The position numbers were made by a program, and so were the translations under genes. DNA of 32,866 nucleotides from an uncultured Sediminibacterium sp. (GTDB taxonomy: Bacteria > Bacteroidota > Bacteroidia > Chitinophagales > Chitinophagaceae): positions 1-32,866 of the forward strand of contig NZ_CAMLMJ010000033.1 in the NCBI RefSeq assembly GCF_946481145.1, written 5' to 3'. The notes under the pieces were generated by a model. That model was not told where the DNA came from, did no database searches, and saw only the letters and a list, made by a program, of their open reading frames with translations. This document shows, in pieces, positions 23,147-32,703 of this stretch. The stretch's first letter is position 1. Each line of letters starts with the position of its first letter.

Positions 23147-23154
23147 TATTTTTG
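23147..23154 (+). promoter_or_regulatory. Candidate ruvA -7 box
   Basis: TATTTTTG matches TAnnTTTG and lies 9 bp before the preferred ruvA ATG at 23164, which would make a nearly leaderless message. The nearest upstream TTG is only 12 bp away, so support is limited. Confidence 0.35.
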
Positions 23155-23163
23155 AATCCTGCT

Positions 23164-23754
23164 ATGATCGCTTTTGTAAGAGGAAAATTTGCAATCAAAA
23201 CGCCTGCCCGAGTGGTAGTGGATGTGAATGGGGTTGGCTACGACCTGCAAATCAGTCTGAATACCTATGAAGCCATCAGTAAAGTAGAAAACGGACAATT
23301 ACACACTTATTTACATATTACCGAAAATGCACAAACATTGTTCGGATTTGCCGATATTGCAGAGAGGGATTTGTTCCTTCAACTGATCAGTGTATCCGGA
23401 GTGGGTGCTTCAACGGCCAGGATGATGTTATCCGGGATGAAACCCGATGAAATTATCCGGGCAATTGTTCAGGGCAACACTAAGCAGTTGGAAGGAATCA
23501 AGGGTATTGGAAAGAAGTCGGCAGAAAGATTAATTGTTGAACTCAGGGATAAACTGAGTAAACAAACAATCGACCAGCCACTGGGAGGTTTTGCTACGGG
23601 AGTAGTAGGAATAGATCAGGATGCGGTTCATGCACTTGTGGCATTGGGTATCGCCAAACCACAGGCAGAAAACGCTATTAAAAAAACGATGTCAAACATA
23701 CCTGCAGATGCATCACTCGAAATGGTGATCAAGCAGGCACTTAAAAACCTTTAG
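23164..23754 (+). CDS. ruvA: Holliday junction helicase subunit RuvA
   Basis: RuvA binds Holliday junctions as a tetramer and loads the RuvB motor. The 196-residue protein starts MIAFVRGKFAIKTPARVVVD with VNGVGYDL of the OB-fold domain. Two helix-hairpin-helix segments follow: LISVSGVGASTARMML near residues 75-90 and LEGIKGIGKKSAERLIVELRDK near 110-131. The C-terminal domain III (DAVHALVALGIAKPQAENAI) regulates RuvB. The ATG at 23164 gives the standard N-terminus; four extra residues are possible from 23152. sprA follows 38 bp downstream, a ruvA-sprA pairing also seen in flavobacteria. Confidence 0.96.
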   Translation: MIAFVRGKFAIKTPARVVVDVNGVGYDLQISLNTYEAISKVENGQLHTYLHITENAQTLFGFADIAERDLFLQLISVSGVGASTARMMLSGMKPDEIIRAIVQGNTKQLEGIKGIGKKSAERLIVELRDKLSKQTIDQPLGGFATGVVGIDQDAVHALVALGIAKPQAENAIKKTMSNIPADASLEMVIKQALKNL

Positions 23755-23792
23755 TCTATCGCATAAATTTCTACTTAACTAAGTGTACTACT

Positions 23793-26700
23793 TTGCGTTT
23801 GCGACTTCTCTTTATTATTATTATAGCCCTGACCTGGCATAACGATCTGCTTGCCCAGCAACGCGACTCATTGCGTTATCCCATCAGTGACAGAAGAGGC
23901 GATGCATTATCCAATAAAAGCAGGAATCCTTTTGACCTTCGCGATACAGCCCTTATCAAAAGAACCATAGAATACGATCCTAAAACCAAACAATATGTGA
24001 TCGTAGAAAAAATTGGTAACCAATACTACCGCACCCCAACAACACTTAGCTTCGAAGAATTCTGGCGCTTGCAGGCAAGAGAACAGGAACGCGATTATTT
24101 TAAGAAACGCGCCGACGCTTTAACCCGACTGAATAAAAAAGCAGAACGTCCGCCATTACGGGCATATAACACTTTATTCGACCGCATATTCGGTTTAAAT
24201 GAACTGGCCAACAGATACGCTGGCGACCTGGGCAATGCAATAGGTGATGTAAAGAATGCCGCAAATGACCTTGCCGCCCAGAACAGGTTGAAGATTGATA
24301 TTCGTCCAACAGGCGATGTAAATATCATTGCAGGTTACCAGGGACAAAATATCAAAAACCCCACTTTACCCGAACGTGCAAGAAAGAATGGTGGTTTTGA
24401 TTTCGACATGAATGCCAATCTGAATGTGAATGCGAATATTGGTAACAAACTAAAATTCCCCATCAACTATAACACTTTATCTAACCTGAACTTTGATAAC
24501 CAGATTAAACTGGATTATAAAGGAATGGATGATGAATTGATCAAAAGTATTGAAGCAGGAAATATTTCTTTTCAATCGCGCGGTACACTGATACCAAGCG
24601 CCCAGAATTTGTTCGGTATTAAAACTCAATTACAATTCGGCAAACTATATGTTACAGGTGCATTAGCCAATCAGCGGTCGAGCAGACAATCTGTTGCATT
24701 GCAGGGCGGGGCAGCTTCGCAGAATTTCCAGAAAAGTTTAAGCGATTATGAAGAGAATCGTCACTTTTTAATGGGACAGTATTTCTACGACAATTACAAC
24801 AAAGTAATGCGCAACCTGCCTGTGGTAAACTCACAAGTGCAGATACAGAGAATAGAAGTATGGGTTACCAATCGCACCGGTGCAACTACAGATGCACGTG
24901 ATATTGTGGGTTTGATGGATCTGGGTGAATCAAGACCCTTCAACCCAGCAGTTACCCCACTCACCAATAATCCATTGCCTGCGAACCAGTCCAATAATTT
25001 ATATGGGTCCCTTGCGGGTGATCCCAATAGCCGTAACCCTTCATTCATCAACACACTTTTATTATCCAAAGGATTAAGACCGGTTGATGATTACGAAAAA
25101 ACTTTTGCAAGAAAATTATCTCCTACGGAATATACTTTTAACCCACAAGTAGGTTTTTTATCGATCAATACCCAAATGCAACCCGATGAAGTATTGGCCG
25201 TTGCATTCCAATATACTTATAATGGTCGCGTGTATCAGGTGGGTGAATTTTCTCAGGATGTTGCCCTCGATTCTACCAGCGGTGTGCAAAAAGTACTGTT
25301 CCTGAAATTGTTGAAAGCTACTTCACAACGCATACAGTTACCTATCTGGGACTGGATGATGAAAAACGTTTATTCGCTTGATGTTTTTGGTGGTATTCAA
25401 CGCGAAGATTTTAAACTGAATGTGCTATACGAAGAACCTAGCGGCGGATTGAAAAGATACCTGCCTGAAACTTCTTCGGCTGTTGATGGACAACCACTAT
25501 TACGTATTCTAAATCTCGATAGACTTAACAACCGTAACGATCCACAGCCTGATGGGGTATTTGATTTTATAGATGGGTTTACGGTATTGCCGCAAACAGG
25601 TAAAGTGATTTTTCCTGTGCTGGAACCTTTTGGTCGTGATCTCGATACACTTGCTTTTGCCGGACTTCCCTCGTCCGTTAAAAATAAGTATGTGTATTAT
25701 TCATTGTACGATTCCATCAAGGCAATCGCACAAACCTATGCCAACCTTAACCGTTTTGTAATGCAAGGACAGGTAAAAGGGAATAGCAGCGGCTCAGAAA
25801 TATTCCTCAATACATTCAATATTCCTCAGGGTTCTGTAACAGTTACCGCTGGCGGACAAATACTGAAAGAGGGAACAGATTATACGGTTGATTATAACCT
25901 TGGAACAGTACGTATTTTAAATGCGGGCATATTGAATTCAAATGTACCGGTGAACGTATCATTTGAAAACAATGCTGGATTTGGTATGCAGCAGCGTGGC
26001 TTTAGTGGCTTGAGACTTGATTATATCGCCAATAAAAAACTAACACTAGGGGCTACCGCAGTTAAGTTGGGCGAAAGACCATTTTTTACTAAGATGGGTT
26101 ATGGGGATGATCCGATTAATAACTCCATGTACGGACTTGATTTCAGCTACCAGTCTGAGTTGCCGGGGTTGACAAGGTTCTTAAACAAACTTCCTTTTTA
26201 TTCAACGAAAGCAAGTTCAGGTATCAATGCATATGGAGAAGCAGCTTTCCTGAAACCGGGGCACCCATCTCAGATAGGTAAGGGTGAACAGGGTTTGATA
26301 TTCCTGGATGATTTTGAAGGAACAAGAACCAGCATCGATTTACGTTTCCCTTTTGTGGCATGGGCACTTGCATCTACACCGCAAGGCAACCCTAGATTTC
26401 CGGAAGCCACTTTAACCGATTCAATTGATTATAATTTCAACAGGGCAAAATTAGCCTGGTATAATATTGAACCAAACCTGCAGGATAAAAACAGTAGTAA
26501 TAATCCGTTGAGAAGAAACCTGGCTGAGTTGAGTGACCCAAGGGTACGTCAGGTATTTACCAATGAATTGTTCCCGCAACGCACAACTAATATTACGGAT
26601 GTACAAACCGCAACTTTTGACCTTGCTTTTTATCCCACAGAAAAAGGGCCATATAATTTTGAAACAAGACCTTCGGAATTTACGGCCAATGGACGACTAA

Positions 26701-29700
26701 CCAAACCAGCTAATCGTTGGGGTGGTATTATGCGCGCAATTGATCAAACAGATTTTGAAACAGGCAATATTGAGTTTTTTGAAATCTGGATGCAGAATCC
26801 ATTTATCCTGAACCCTACCAGCAGAGGTGGTAAACTGTTCCTAAACCTGGGTAATATCAGTGAAGATATTTTAAAGGATGGAAAAAGGTTTTATGAAAAC
26901 GGCATGAATACACCTAATATTCCTGCATCTGTTGACAGCTCGAATACATGGGGTAAAACACCGGTAAACCCTATTCAGATAACACAGGCATTTAGTAATG
27001 ACCCCAACGACAGAACCTATCAGGATGTTGGTTTTGATGGATTGGATGATGATGGCGAACGCAGAAAAAAAGGATATGTCTTAAATCGTATTGCACAAAA
27101 TTTTGGAACAGGCTCTCAGGCATTTATACAGGCGCAGGCCGATCTTGCACGCGATAACTATAAATGGTTCCGAGATAATTCTTTCGACCAGACAGGAACC
27201 GGAATTTTAGGTCGTTATAAAAACCACAATAACCCTCAGGGTAATTCACCCATTGCAACAACCGGCGGACAATTTACTCCTGCCGCTACTTTATATCCTG
27301 ATAATGAAGACCTCAATCGGGATAATACACTCAACGAAACCGAAGCTTATTATGAATATGAAGTAAACCTGCGTCCGGGTATGGATGTAGGCATTACACC
27401 TTATATAACTGATAAGAGAAGAATAACGGTGAATGCGGCAGATGGTACCACCAAAACAGAAGACTGGTTTCTTTTCCGTATCCCTATCCGTTCTTTCTCA
27501 AATAAAGTAGGCAGCATTGCCGATTTTAAATCTATTCGTTTTGCCAGGTTATACCTTACAGATTTTGAAGATTCGGTAGTGATTAGGATGGCGCGTATGG
27601 ACCTGGTTCGTAACCAATGGCGTCAGTTTTCTTTTAACCTGGATACTACGGGTTCTTATACACCGGTAAACAACGCAGCAGGTACATCCTTCAATACCCT
27701 TGCGGTGAACCTGGAAGAAAACAGCAGCAGAACGCCGGTAAACTATATTATGCCTCCTGGTGTTGAGCGTGTACAATTATTGAGCAATAATGGTGTGAAC
27801 CTCCAGCAGAACGAACAGGCAATGAGTCTGCAGATAAGGAGTCTAAGTACTGGTGACGCAAGGGCCGTATTTAAAACACTGAACCACGACCTCAGACAAT
27901 ACGGTAACCTCAACATGTTCCTGCATGCTGAATCGGTGCCTGGCCAGCGTCCGGTTGAGAATGATGAATTACAGGCGGTTATCAGAATCGGACAGGATTT
28001 CCTGAATAACTATTATGAGATTAAAGTACCGTTGAAAGTTACACTGCCTGGTAATTATCCTAAAGGACAGGAAGAAAAAGTATGGCCATTAGCGAATGAG
28101 TTGAATATTAGTTTGAGGGATTTGATTGACCTAAAATTGCGCAGGAATAATTTAGGTGGTACAGTAACAAATATCTATCGCGAGAAATTTGGTGAGAAAA
28201 CCTATTCGATCAGGGGTAATCCAAACCTCGGTGAAGTAAGGGGCATATTGGTAGGGGTTGAAAATCCTTATCGACCCGATGGTCCATCGCTTAGTGCAGA
28301 AGTATGGGTGAATGAATTAAGACTCTCTGATCTTGATGAACGTGGCGGATGGGCCGCATTAGGTCGGGTAGACTTATTACTCGCGGACCTTGGTACGGTA
28401 TCTGTTTCTGCCAACACACGTTCACAAGGATTTGGTACAATAGAACAACGCGTGAATGAGCGTGCAAGAGATAACCTCATGCAATTTGATGTCGCCGCCA
28501 ATATTGATGCCGGAAAATTATTGCCCAAAAAAGCAAGGATTTCATTACCGGTTTATGCAAGCATCAACCGCACGGTACTAACACCGGAATATGATCCATT
28601 TGATAAGGATGTTAAGTATAAGGAGAAACTGAATAATAGTCCGGCAGATAAAAGAGATTCTATCAGAAAAGCAGCAGTTGATCAAACAACCATCCGTACC
28701 CTGAATTTTACCAATGCAAGAATATTGCCGGGTAATAAAACAGGTTTGCTGAGTCTGAGTAATTTTGATTTCAATTATTCCTTCACACAAACAGAACAGA
28801 ATAGTCCGACAATCGAACAAAATAAAGTTACCAGGCATCGTGGTGGATTTGGATATACCTACAATTCACAAAGTCGTTATATCGAACCATTCAAAAGGTT
28901 GATGAAAACAAATTCGCCCTGGTTCGCGCTGGTAAAAGATTTCAACTTTAACCTGAGGCCGTCTTATATTAGTTTCAGGGCAGATATACAAAGACAGTTT
29001 GGAGAATTCATACCACGTATTGTAAATACCTTCGATGGTAAGGTAGATCGTGTTGATACCACTTACGATAAATATTTCACTTTCGATCGTTTCTATAACC
29101 TGCGTTGGGACCTTAGCCGATCTTTAAACCTCGATTTCTCTGCAACCAATAATGCCCGCGTGGATGAACCATTCGGCAGAATAGATTCAAAAGTTAAACG
29201 TGACTCTGTCTGGAAAAACTTATTAAAAGGTGGTAGAAATACCTTGTATACACAGAAAGCGGCACTGACTTATACATTACCACTGAATAAGTTCCCTTTG
29301 ACAGACTGGATAACGGCACGATACGGATACACTGCATCCTATAACTGGATTGGTGCCAGCAGACTTGCGTATAACCTGGGTAATACATTGGAGAATTCAC
29401 AAGAGAATAATATCACCGCACAGTTCAACTTTGCGAGTCTTTATGCCAAATCGAGATGGATGCGTGCATTAGACAATATACCTCCGCCACGACAAAAAGG
29501 GGATACCACCAAAAAACAAAAATCTCCATCAAACCTGCTTGGTTCTACACTACTGCCTAAGTCAGTGGCATTGCAGGGCTTGGCTGGAAAGGATAGAAAA
29601 GATGCCTTGAAAAAATGGCGGGCGCAGCGAAGAGATGAACGTATTGCGCAAAAATTATTAAGGGCAAATCAATTACCTGAACTAAGTGGGTTGGAAAGAA

Positions 29701-31124
29701 CCGGAGGTAAATTGCTTACCATGTTAAAGAATGTATCGTTAACTTATTCAGCTAATTACCGAAGCCGATTGCCAGGCTATATGGATAGCACAAGATTTAT
29801 AGGTCAGAATTTCAATAGTATGGCACCTGGGCTTGATTATGTATTCGGTAAACAACCTGATACTGCCTGGCTCAATAGAAAAGCAGCACAGGGATTATTA
29901 TCAAAGGATACAACATTCAACTTTTTATTCCGCCAGAGTTTTGAGCAACAATTCAGGGTTACGGCGCAACTGGAACCAATCAGAGAATTGGTGATCGACC
30001 TGAACATAGATAAAACGTTTACCAAAGATTATTCTGAATTATACAAGGATACTTTGGGTAACGGAAAGTTCAGTCACCTTAACCCATTAGCAAGCGGAGG
30101 ATTCAATGTATCCTATATCTCATTTGGTACTTTGTTTGGAAGCTATAATCCGAATGAAATATCCAAAACCTTTAAAACATTTGAAAATAACCGACTGATT
30201 GTATCGCGCAGGGTAGCAGAAGCCAATCCTTATTGGCAGTCGTTACCAGCAGGACAGAAATTTACTGCCGATGGTTTTGCTACGGGTTATGGACGATATG
30301 CGCAGGATGTGTTACTGCCATCCTTTCTGGCAGCATATACTGGTAAGGATCCGAATAAAGTGGCATTGGTAAAACAATCGAATCCGAATATATCATCCAA
30401 TCCATTTAGTGGTATACTTCCTAAGCCAAATTGGAGAATGACTTATACCGGATTGAGTAAGTTAACAGGATTGGAATCCATCTTCAATAATATTACTTTG
30501 TCGCATGGGTACAAGGGTAACCTGAGTATGAACAGTTTTAACAGTGCATTATTGTATACTGATCCATTCCGATTAGGAGGCCCGGCATTTATTGATACGG
30601 TGAGTGGTAATTTTGTGCCATATTTCCTGGTGCCAAATATTACGATGCAGGAAAGTTTTGAGCCATTGATTGGTTTTGATATAACCACCAATGATCAGAT
30701 GAACATAAAGTTCTCTTATGCAAAGGGACGCAGACTGAGTTTGAGTCTGATAGATTATCAACTGAGTGAAACACGCAATACCGACTGGGTATTTGGGTTT
30801 AGCTGGCGCAAGAGAGGGGTGAACCTGCCATTCAAATTACCTGGTGGTAAGGGTAAGAAACTGGAGAATGACCTTACTTTAAAGATCGATATATCCATGC
30901 GTAATGAATCGCTGACAAACAGTAGACTCGATCAATCCAATGCCTATGGAACGGGAGGGCAGAAAGAAGTATTGATACAACCATCAATTGATTACATCAT
31001 CAACAACAGGGTGAATATCCGTCTCTTCTTCGATCAGCGAAGGGTAACACCATATATTTCGACCTCCGCGCCGAGTGTAAACACAAGGGCTGGGGTTAGT
31101 GTGAGGGTTTCGTTGGCACAATAG
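23793..31124 (+). CDS. sprA: Type IX secretion system translocon protein SprA
   Basis: This giant outer-membrane protein of 2,443 residues agrees with the roughly 2,400-residue SprA of flavobacteria, which forms the very large single-chain 36-strand barrel of the type IX secretion translocon. A signal peptide (FIIIIALTWHNDLLAQQ) is followed by SprA-type segments: GYQGQNIKNPTLPERARKNG, NLNFDNQIKLDYKGMDDELI, IEAGNISFQSRGTLIPSAQN, FGIKTQLQFGKLYVTGALAN, and later LDDFEGTRTSIDLR and GVENPYRPDGPSLSAEVWVN. The C-terminus (GVSVRVSLAQ) ends as a barrel strand. The start appears to be TTG at 23793 (or 23799); no ATG or GTG fits the signal peptide. The frame is intact over its whole 7.3 kb. No cargo protein with a type IX C-terminal domain was recognised in this window. 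Confidence 0.96.
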   Translation: MRLRLLFIIIIALTWHNDLLAQQRDSLRYPISDRRGDALSNKSRNPFDLRDTALIKRTIEYDPKTKQYVIVEKIGNQYYRTPTTLSFEEFWRLQAREQERDYFKKRADALTRLNKKAERPPLRAYNTLFDRIFGLNELANRYAGDLGNAIGDVKNAANDLAAQNRLKIDIRPTGDVNIIAGYQGQNIKNPTLPERARKNGGFDFDMNANLNVNANIGNKLKFPINYNTLSNLNFDNQIKLDYKGMDDELIKSIEAGNISFQSRGTLIPSAQNLFGIKTQLQFGKLYVTGALANQRSSRQSVALQGGAASQNFQKSLSDYEENRHFLMGQYFYDNYNKVMRNLPVVNSQVQIQRIEVWVTNRTGATTDARDIVGLMDLGESRPFNPAVTPLTNNPLPANQSNNLYGSLAGDPNSRNPSFINTLLLSKGLRPVDDYEKTFARKLSPTEYTFNPQVGFLSINTQMQPDEVLAVAFQYTYNGRVYQVGEFSQDVALDSTSGVQKVLFLKLLKATSQRIQLPIWDWMMKNVYSLDVFGGIQREDFKLNVLYEEPSGGLKRYLPETSSAVDGQPLLRILNLDRLNNRNDPQPDGVFDFIDGFTVLPQTGKVIFPVLEPFGRDLDTLAFAGLPSSVKNKYVYYSLYDSIKAIAQTYANLNRFVMQGQVKGNSSGSEIFLNTFNIPQGSVTVTAGGQILKEGTDYTVDYNLGTVRILNAGILNSNVPVNVSFENNAGFGMQQRGFSGLRLDYIANKKLTLGATAVKLGERPFFTKMGYGDDPINNSMYGLDFSYQSELPGLTRFLNKLPFYSTKASSGINAYGEAAFLKPGHPSQIGKGEQGLIFLDDFEGTRTSIDLRFPFVAWALASTPQGNPRFPEATLTDSIDYNFNRAKLAWYNIEPNLQDKNSSNNPLRRNLAELSDPRVRQVFTNELFPQRTTNITDVQTATFDLAFYPTEKGPYNFETRPSEFTANGRLTKPANRWGGIMRAIDQTDFETGNIEFFEIWMQNPFILNPTSRGGKLFLNLGNISEDILKDGKRFYENGMNTPNIPASVDSSNTWGKTPVNPIQITQAFSNDPNDRTYQDVGFDGLDDDGERRKKGYVLNRIAQNFGTGSQAFIQAQADLARDNYKWFRDNSFDQTGTGILGRYKNHNNPQGNSPIATTGGQFTPAATLYPDNEDLNRDNTLNETEAYYEYEVNLRPGMDVGITPYITDKRRITVNAADGTTKTEDWFLFRIPIRSFSNKVGSIADFKSIRFARLYLTDFEDSVVIRMARMDLVRNQWRQFSFNLDTTGSYTPVNNAAGTSFNTLAVNLEENSSRTPVNYIMPPGVERVQLLSNNGVNLQQNEQAMSLQIRSLSTGDARAVFKTLNHDLRQYGNLNMFLHAESVPGQRPVENDELQAVIRIGQDFLNNYYEIKVPLKVTLPGNYPKGQEEKVWPLANELNISLRDLIDLKLRRNNLGGTVTNIYREKFGEKTYSIRGNPNLGEVRGILVGVENPYRPDGPSLSAEVWVNELRLSDLDERGGWAALGRVDLLLADLGTVSVSANTRSQGFGTIEQRVNERARDNLMQFDVAANIDAGKLLPKKARISLPVYASINRTVLTPEYDPFDKDVKYKEKLNNSPADKRDSIRKAAVDQTTIRTLNFTNARILPGNKTGLLSLSNFDFNYSFTQTEQNSPTIEQNKVTRHRGGFGYTYNSQSRYIEPFKRLMKTNSPWFALVKDFNFNLRPSYISFRADIQRQFGEFIPRIVNTFDGKVDRVDTTYDKYFTFDRFYNLRWDLSRSLNLDFSATNNARVDEPFGRIDSKVKRDSVWKNLLKGGRNTLYTQKAALTYTLPLNKFPLTDWITARYGYTASYNWIGASRLAYNLGNTLENSQENNITAQFNFASLYAKSRWMRALDNIPPPRQKGDTTKKQKSPSNLLGSTLLPKSVALQGLAGKDRKDALKKWRAQRRDERIAQKLLRANQLPELSGLERTGGKLLTMLKNVSLTYSANYRSRLPGYMDSTRFIGQNFNSMAPGLDYVFGKQPDTAWLNRKAAQGLLSKDTTFNFLFRQSFEQQFRVTAQLEPIRELVIDLNIDKTFTKDYSELYKDTLGNGKFSHLNPLASGGFNVSYISFGTLFGSYNPNEISKTFKTFENNRLIVSRRVAEANPYWQSLPAGQKFTADGFATGYGRYAQDVLLPSFLAAYTGKDPNKVALVKQSNPNISSNPFSGILPKPNWRMTYTGLSKLTGLESIFNNITLSHGYKGNLSMNSFNSALLYTDPFRLGGPAFIDTVSGNFVPYFLVPNITMQESFEPLIGFDITTNDQMNIKFSYAKGRRLSLSLIDYQLSETRNTDWVFGFSWRKRGVNLPFKLPGGKGKKLENDLTLKIDISMRNESLTNSRLDQSNAYGTGGQKEVLIQPSIDYIINNRVNIRLFFDQRRVTPYISTSAPSVNTRAGVSVRVSLAQ

Positions 31125-31130
31125 ACTTAT

Positions 31131-31160
31131 CTCTGATGTCGGATGGCTGATGTCGGATTT
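31131..31160. repeat. CTGATGT/CGGATGG heptad repeat after sprA
   Basis: Four heptamers in alternating order (CTGATGT, CGGATGG, CTGATGT, CGGATTT) fill 31133-31160, directly after the sprA stop codon. TGATGTCGGATTT (31148-31160) occurs again, inverted, at 32711-32723 at the other end of the orphan-gene islet. The gap 31125-31367 holds no gene, only this array and the palindromic element that follows it. Confidence 0.65.
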
Positions 31161-31167
31161 GGAGCGC

Positions 31168-31216
31168 TTACTTTTGGAAAGTTTTAAAACTTTCTAAAAG
31201 TTTCACTTTAGCAGCA
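31168..31216 (+). repeat. Dispersed palindromic element, copy 1
   Basis: ACTTTTGGAAAGTTTT and AAAACTTTCTAAAAGT form a nearly perfect palindrome, followed by TTCACTTTAGCAGCA. The same unit recurs at 31870-31917 and, in part, at 32671-32703, all in the same orientation. Confidence 0.8.
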
Positions 31217-31367
31217 CTCAATCAAAAAATAGCAAGTATCCAATCTGTGATGTAGGCATATTATTATTTAGAGGGGAGGATATTTGAATTAAAACAGTTC
31301 TTTGGAGACATTTCGGGGAACCTGTTAAAAGCAGTATCGGCTAGTAATAACTTTAAAATATATAATC

Positions 31368-31838
31368 ATGCGACTTATTTTGTTCTTGATTGGGGTTGTG
31401 GTCATAACATATTCGTTACCCGTAAAAGCACAAAATAAATTGGATCATTCAACGGGATTAGTATATATAGGGGGAGTTGATTCACTGGATAAGCATCTTT
31501 CAAAAAACCTCCGTAATAAGGTTAAGCCTATTTCGGACTGTTTCTTCTTCTTTAAGATATCATTACCTCATAGAGGAGATTTTATAGTTGAGGAGTTATA
31601 TGGAGAAACCGATCAAATTTCCAGTATTGCCAAAGAAGCAATCCGTGCAACAGCAAATAATTGGATCCGTCCACAAAATGATACGCTTAATGTAGTAGTT
31701 CCTTTTTTTCTGATAAATGAAAAAGAAGATCAATCCGGTAAACCAACAGGTTATGCAAACTTTAAGATGAATCGGAACATGGTTTCTTGCATTTTATTTC
31801 CTCCAATTGTGTATACATATTATTTATCAAGCCATTAA
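31368..31838 (+). CDS. Small exported protein of unknown function
   Basis: This 156-residue protein has a clear signal peptide (MRLILFLIGVVVITYSLPVKAQ). The segment about 82-116 (ISSIAKEAIRATANNWIRPQ, then NVVVPFFLINE) recalls the C-terminal domain of TonB-like periplasmic proteins, where a helix with conserved Ala/Trp is followed by a hydrophobic strand. That likeness is weak and no function is assigned. It is flanked by copies 1 and 2 of the dispersed palindromic element and lies in AT-rich DNA unlike the sprA region, so recent arrival is possible. No operon partner is present. Confidence 0.6.
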   Translation: MRLILFLIGVVVITYSLPVKAQNKLDHSTGLVYIGGVDSLDKHLSKNLRNKVKPISDCFFFFKISLPHRGDFIVEELYGETDQISSIAKEAIRATANNWIRPQNDTLNVVVPFFLINEKEDQSGKPTGYANFKMNRNMVSCILFPPIVYTYYLSSH

Positions 31839-31869
31839 GCTTAGCAGGAGGATATACTTTTTTGAACAC

Positions 31870-31917
31870 TTACTTTGGAAAGTTCTAAAACTTTCCAAAA
31901 GTTTCACATTAGCAGCA
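31870..31917 (+). repeat. Dispersed palindromic element, copy 2
   Basis: TACTTTGGAAAGTTCTAAAA and CTTTCCAAAAGT form the palindrome, followed by TTCACATTAGCAGCA. It lies 32 bp after the orphan secreted-protein gene and differs from copy 1 by a few bases. Confidence 0.8.
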
Positions 31918-32052
31918 TCCCGATAAATTCTACATCACCAAAGGGGGCCTTCGGACAGCCATCTGCGTTTTCACAAATGCTAACTATCAATTAAATCTTT
32001 AAATTTCAAAACCCTTTAGCGTAAAGTGAAAAATTTACGAAGCTTCAACCTG

Positions 32053-32080
32053 TCATTTACTTTTTCTAAAAAGTAAATGA
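32053..32080. repeat. Perfect 13-bp inverted repeat over a stop codon
   Basis: TCATTTACTTTTT (32053-32065) and AAAAAGTAAATGA (32068-32080) are exact reverse complements with a 2-base centre. They cover the last codons and stop of the membrane-protein gene. It is AT-only apart from two pairs per arm, so it is weak as a terminator. Confidence 0.7.
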
Positions 32081-32508
32081 TATATCCAGCTAAACAAAAC
32101 ACTTGTAACTAAAGCAAGTATAACAATCTTAAGATTTGTATTTCCATAATGGAATAAGTCTGAGTTAATATTTGTAATTTTTAACGCAGTGAACTGAAAT
32201 AGAACGAAATAAATAAAATTAGTACCTACTTTAAAACTGATTGAATCTTTGGTGGTAAAACTTTTCATTACAAGTTTTACATATTCAAAAAATAATAACC
32301 CAAAAAAGAAGAAATAACTATAATAACTAATTGTAAACCAAAAATATCTTGAAAAAAAAGTGGCCCATTGCTTTTTAAAAGTCTCATAATCTGAATTTAT
32401 TTCCGGAGCCGTATAGAATTCGATGGTACTGGTAAGTAAGCTAAATGCCAGTGGAACAATTAGAAATCCTAGTAAAAGCAACTTTAATAAATATGATATA
32501 CTTTTCAT
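32053..32508 (-). CDS. Small integral membrane protein of unknown function
   Basis: This 151-residue protein has about four hydrophobic segments: LLKLLLLGFLIVPLAFSLL (8-26), FFSRYFWFTISYYSYFFFFG (about 51-70, running on to LLFFEYV), FIYFVLFQFTAL (about 98-109) and IVILALVTSVLFSWIYHLLF (about 128-147). The C-terminus is basic (RKSK) and contains one arm of a perfect inverted repeat. It is rich in Phe and Tyr. I recognise no family. It is an orphan gene in AT-rich DNA between copies 2 and 3 of the dispersed palindromic element. Confidence 0.55.
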   Translation of the reverse strand: MKSISYLLKLLLLGFLIVPLAFSLLTSTIEFYTAPEINSDYETFKKQWATFFSRYFWFTISYYSYFFFFGLLFFEYVKLVMKSFTTKDSISFKVGTNFIYFVLFQFTALKITNINSDLFHYGNTNLKIVILALVTSVLFSWIYHLLFRKSK

Positions 32509-32670
32509 AAACAGATTTTAGTTACAGGGCGCTGTTAATGGAATACTACATATTGGCATTGTTGATTTGAATACAGCCCATAATAGATTTCAGTTAGATC
32601 ATACAATCTCTAAGTACCGCTATTCATATTATCTCATTTTGATTTACAAATGTACTCACACTCGATTGAG

Positions 32671-32703
32671 TAAAAACTTTCCAAAAGTTTCACTTTAGTA
32701 GCA
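32671..32703 (+). repeat. Dispersed palindromic element, copy 3 (partial)
   Basis: AAAACTTTCCAAAAGTTTCA, CTTTAGTAGCA and the flanking A's match the right half of copies 1 and 2; the left arm is missing. The rest of the gap 32509-32801 holds only this copy and two further palindromes. No gene is seen there. Confidence 0.7.

Noticed and set aside
31368..31838. TonB protein
   Set aside because: Only a short C-terminal-like segment recalls TonB. There is no membrane anchor with a proline-rich linker, and a cleavable signal peptide is seen instead.
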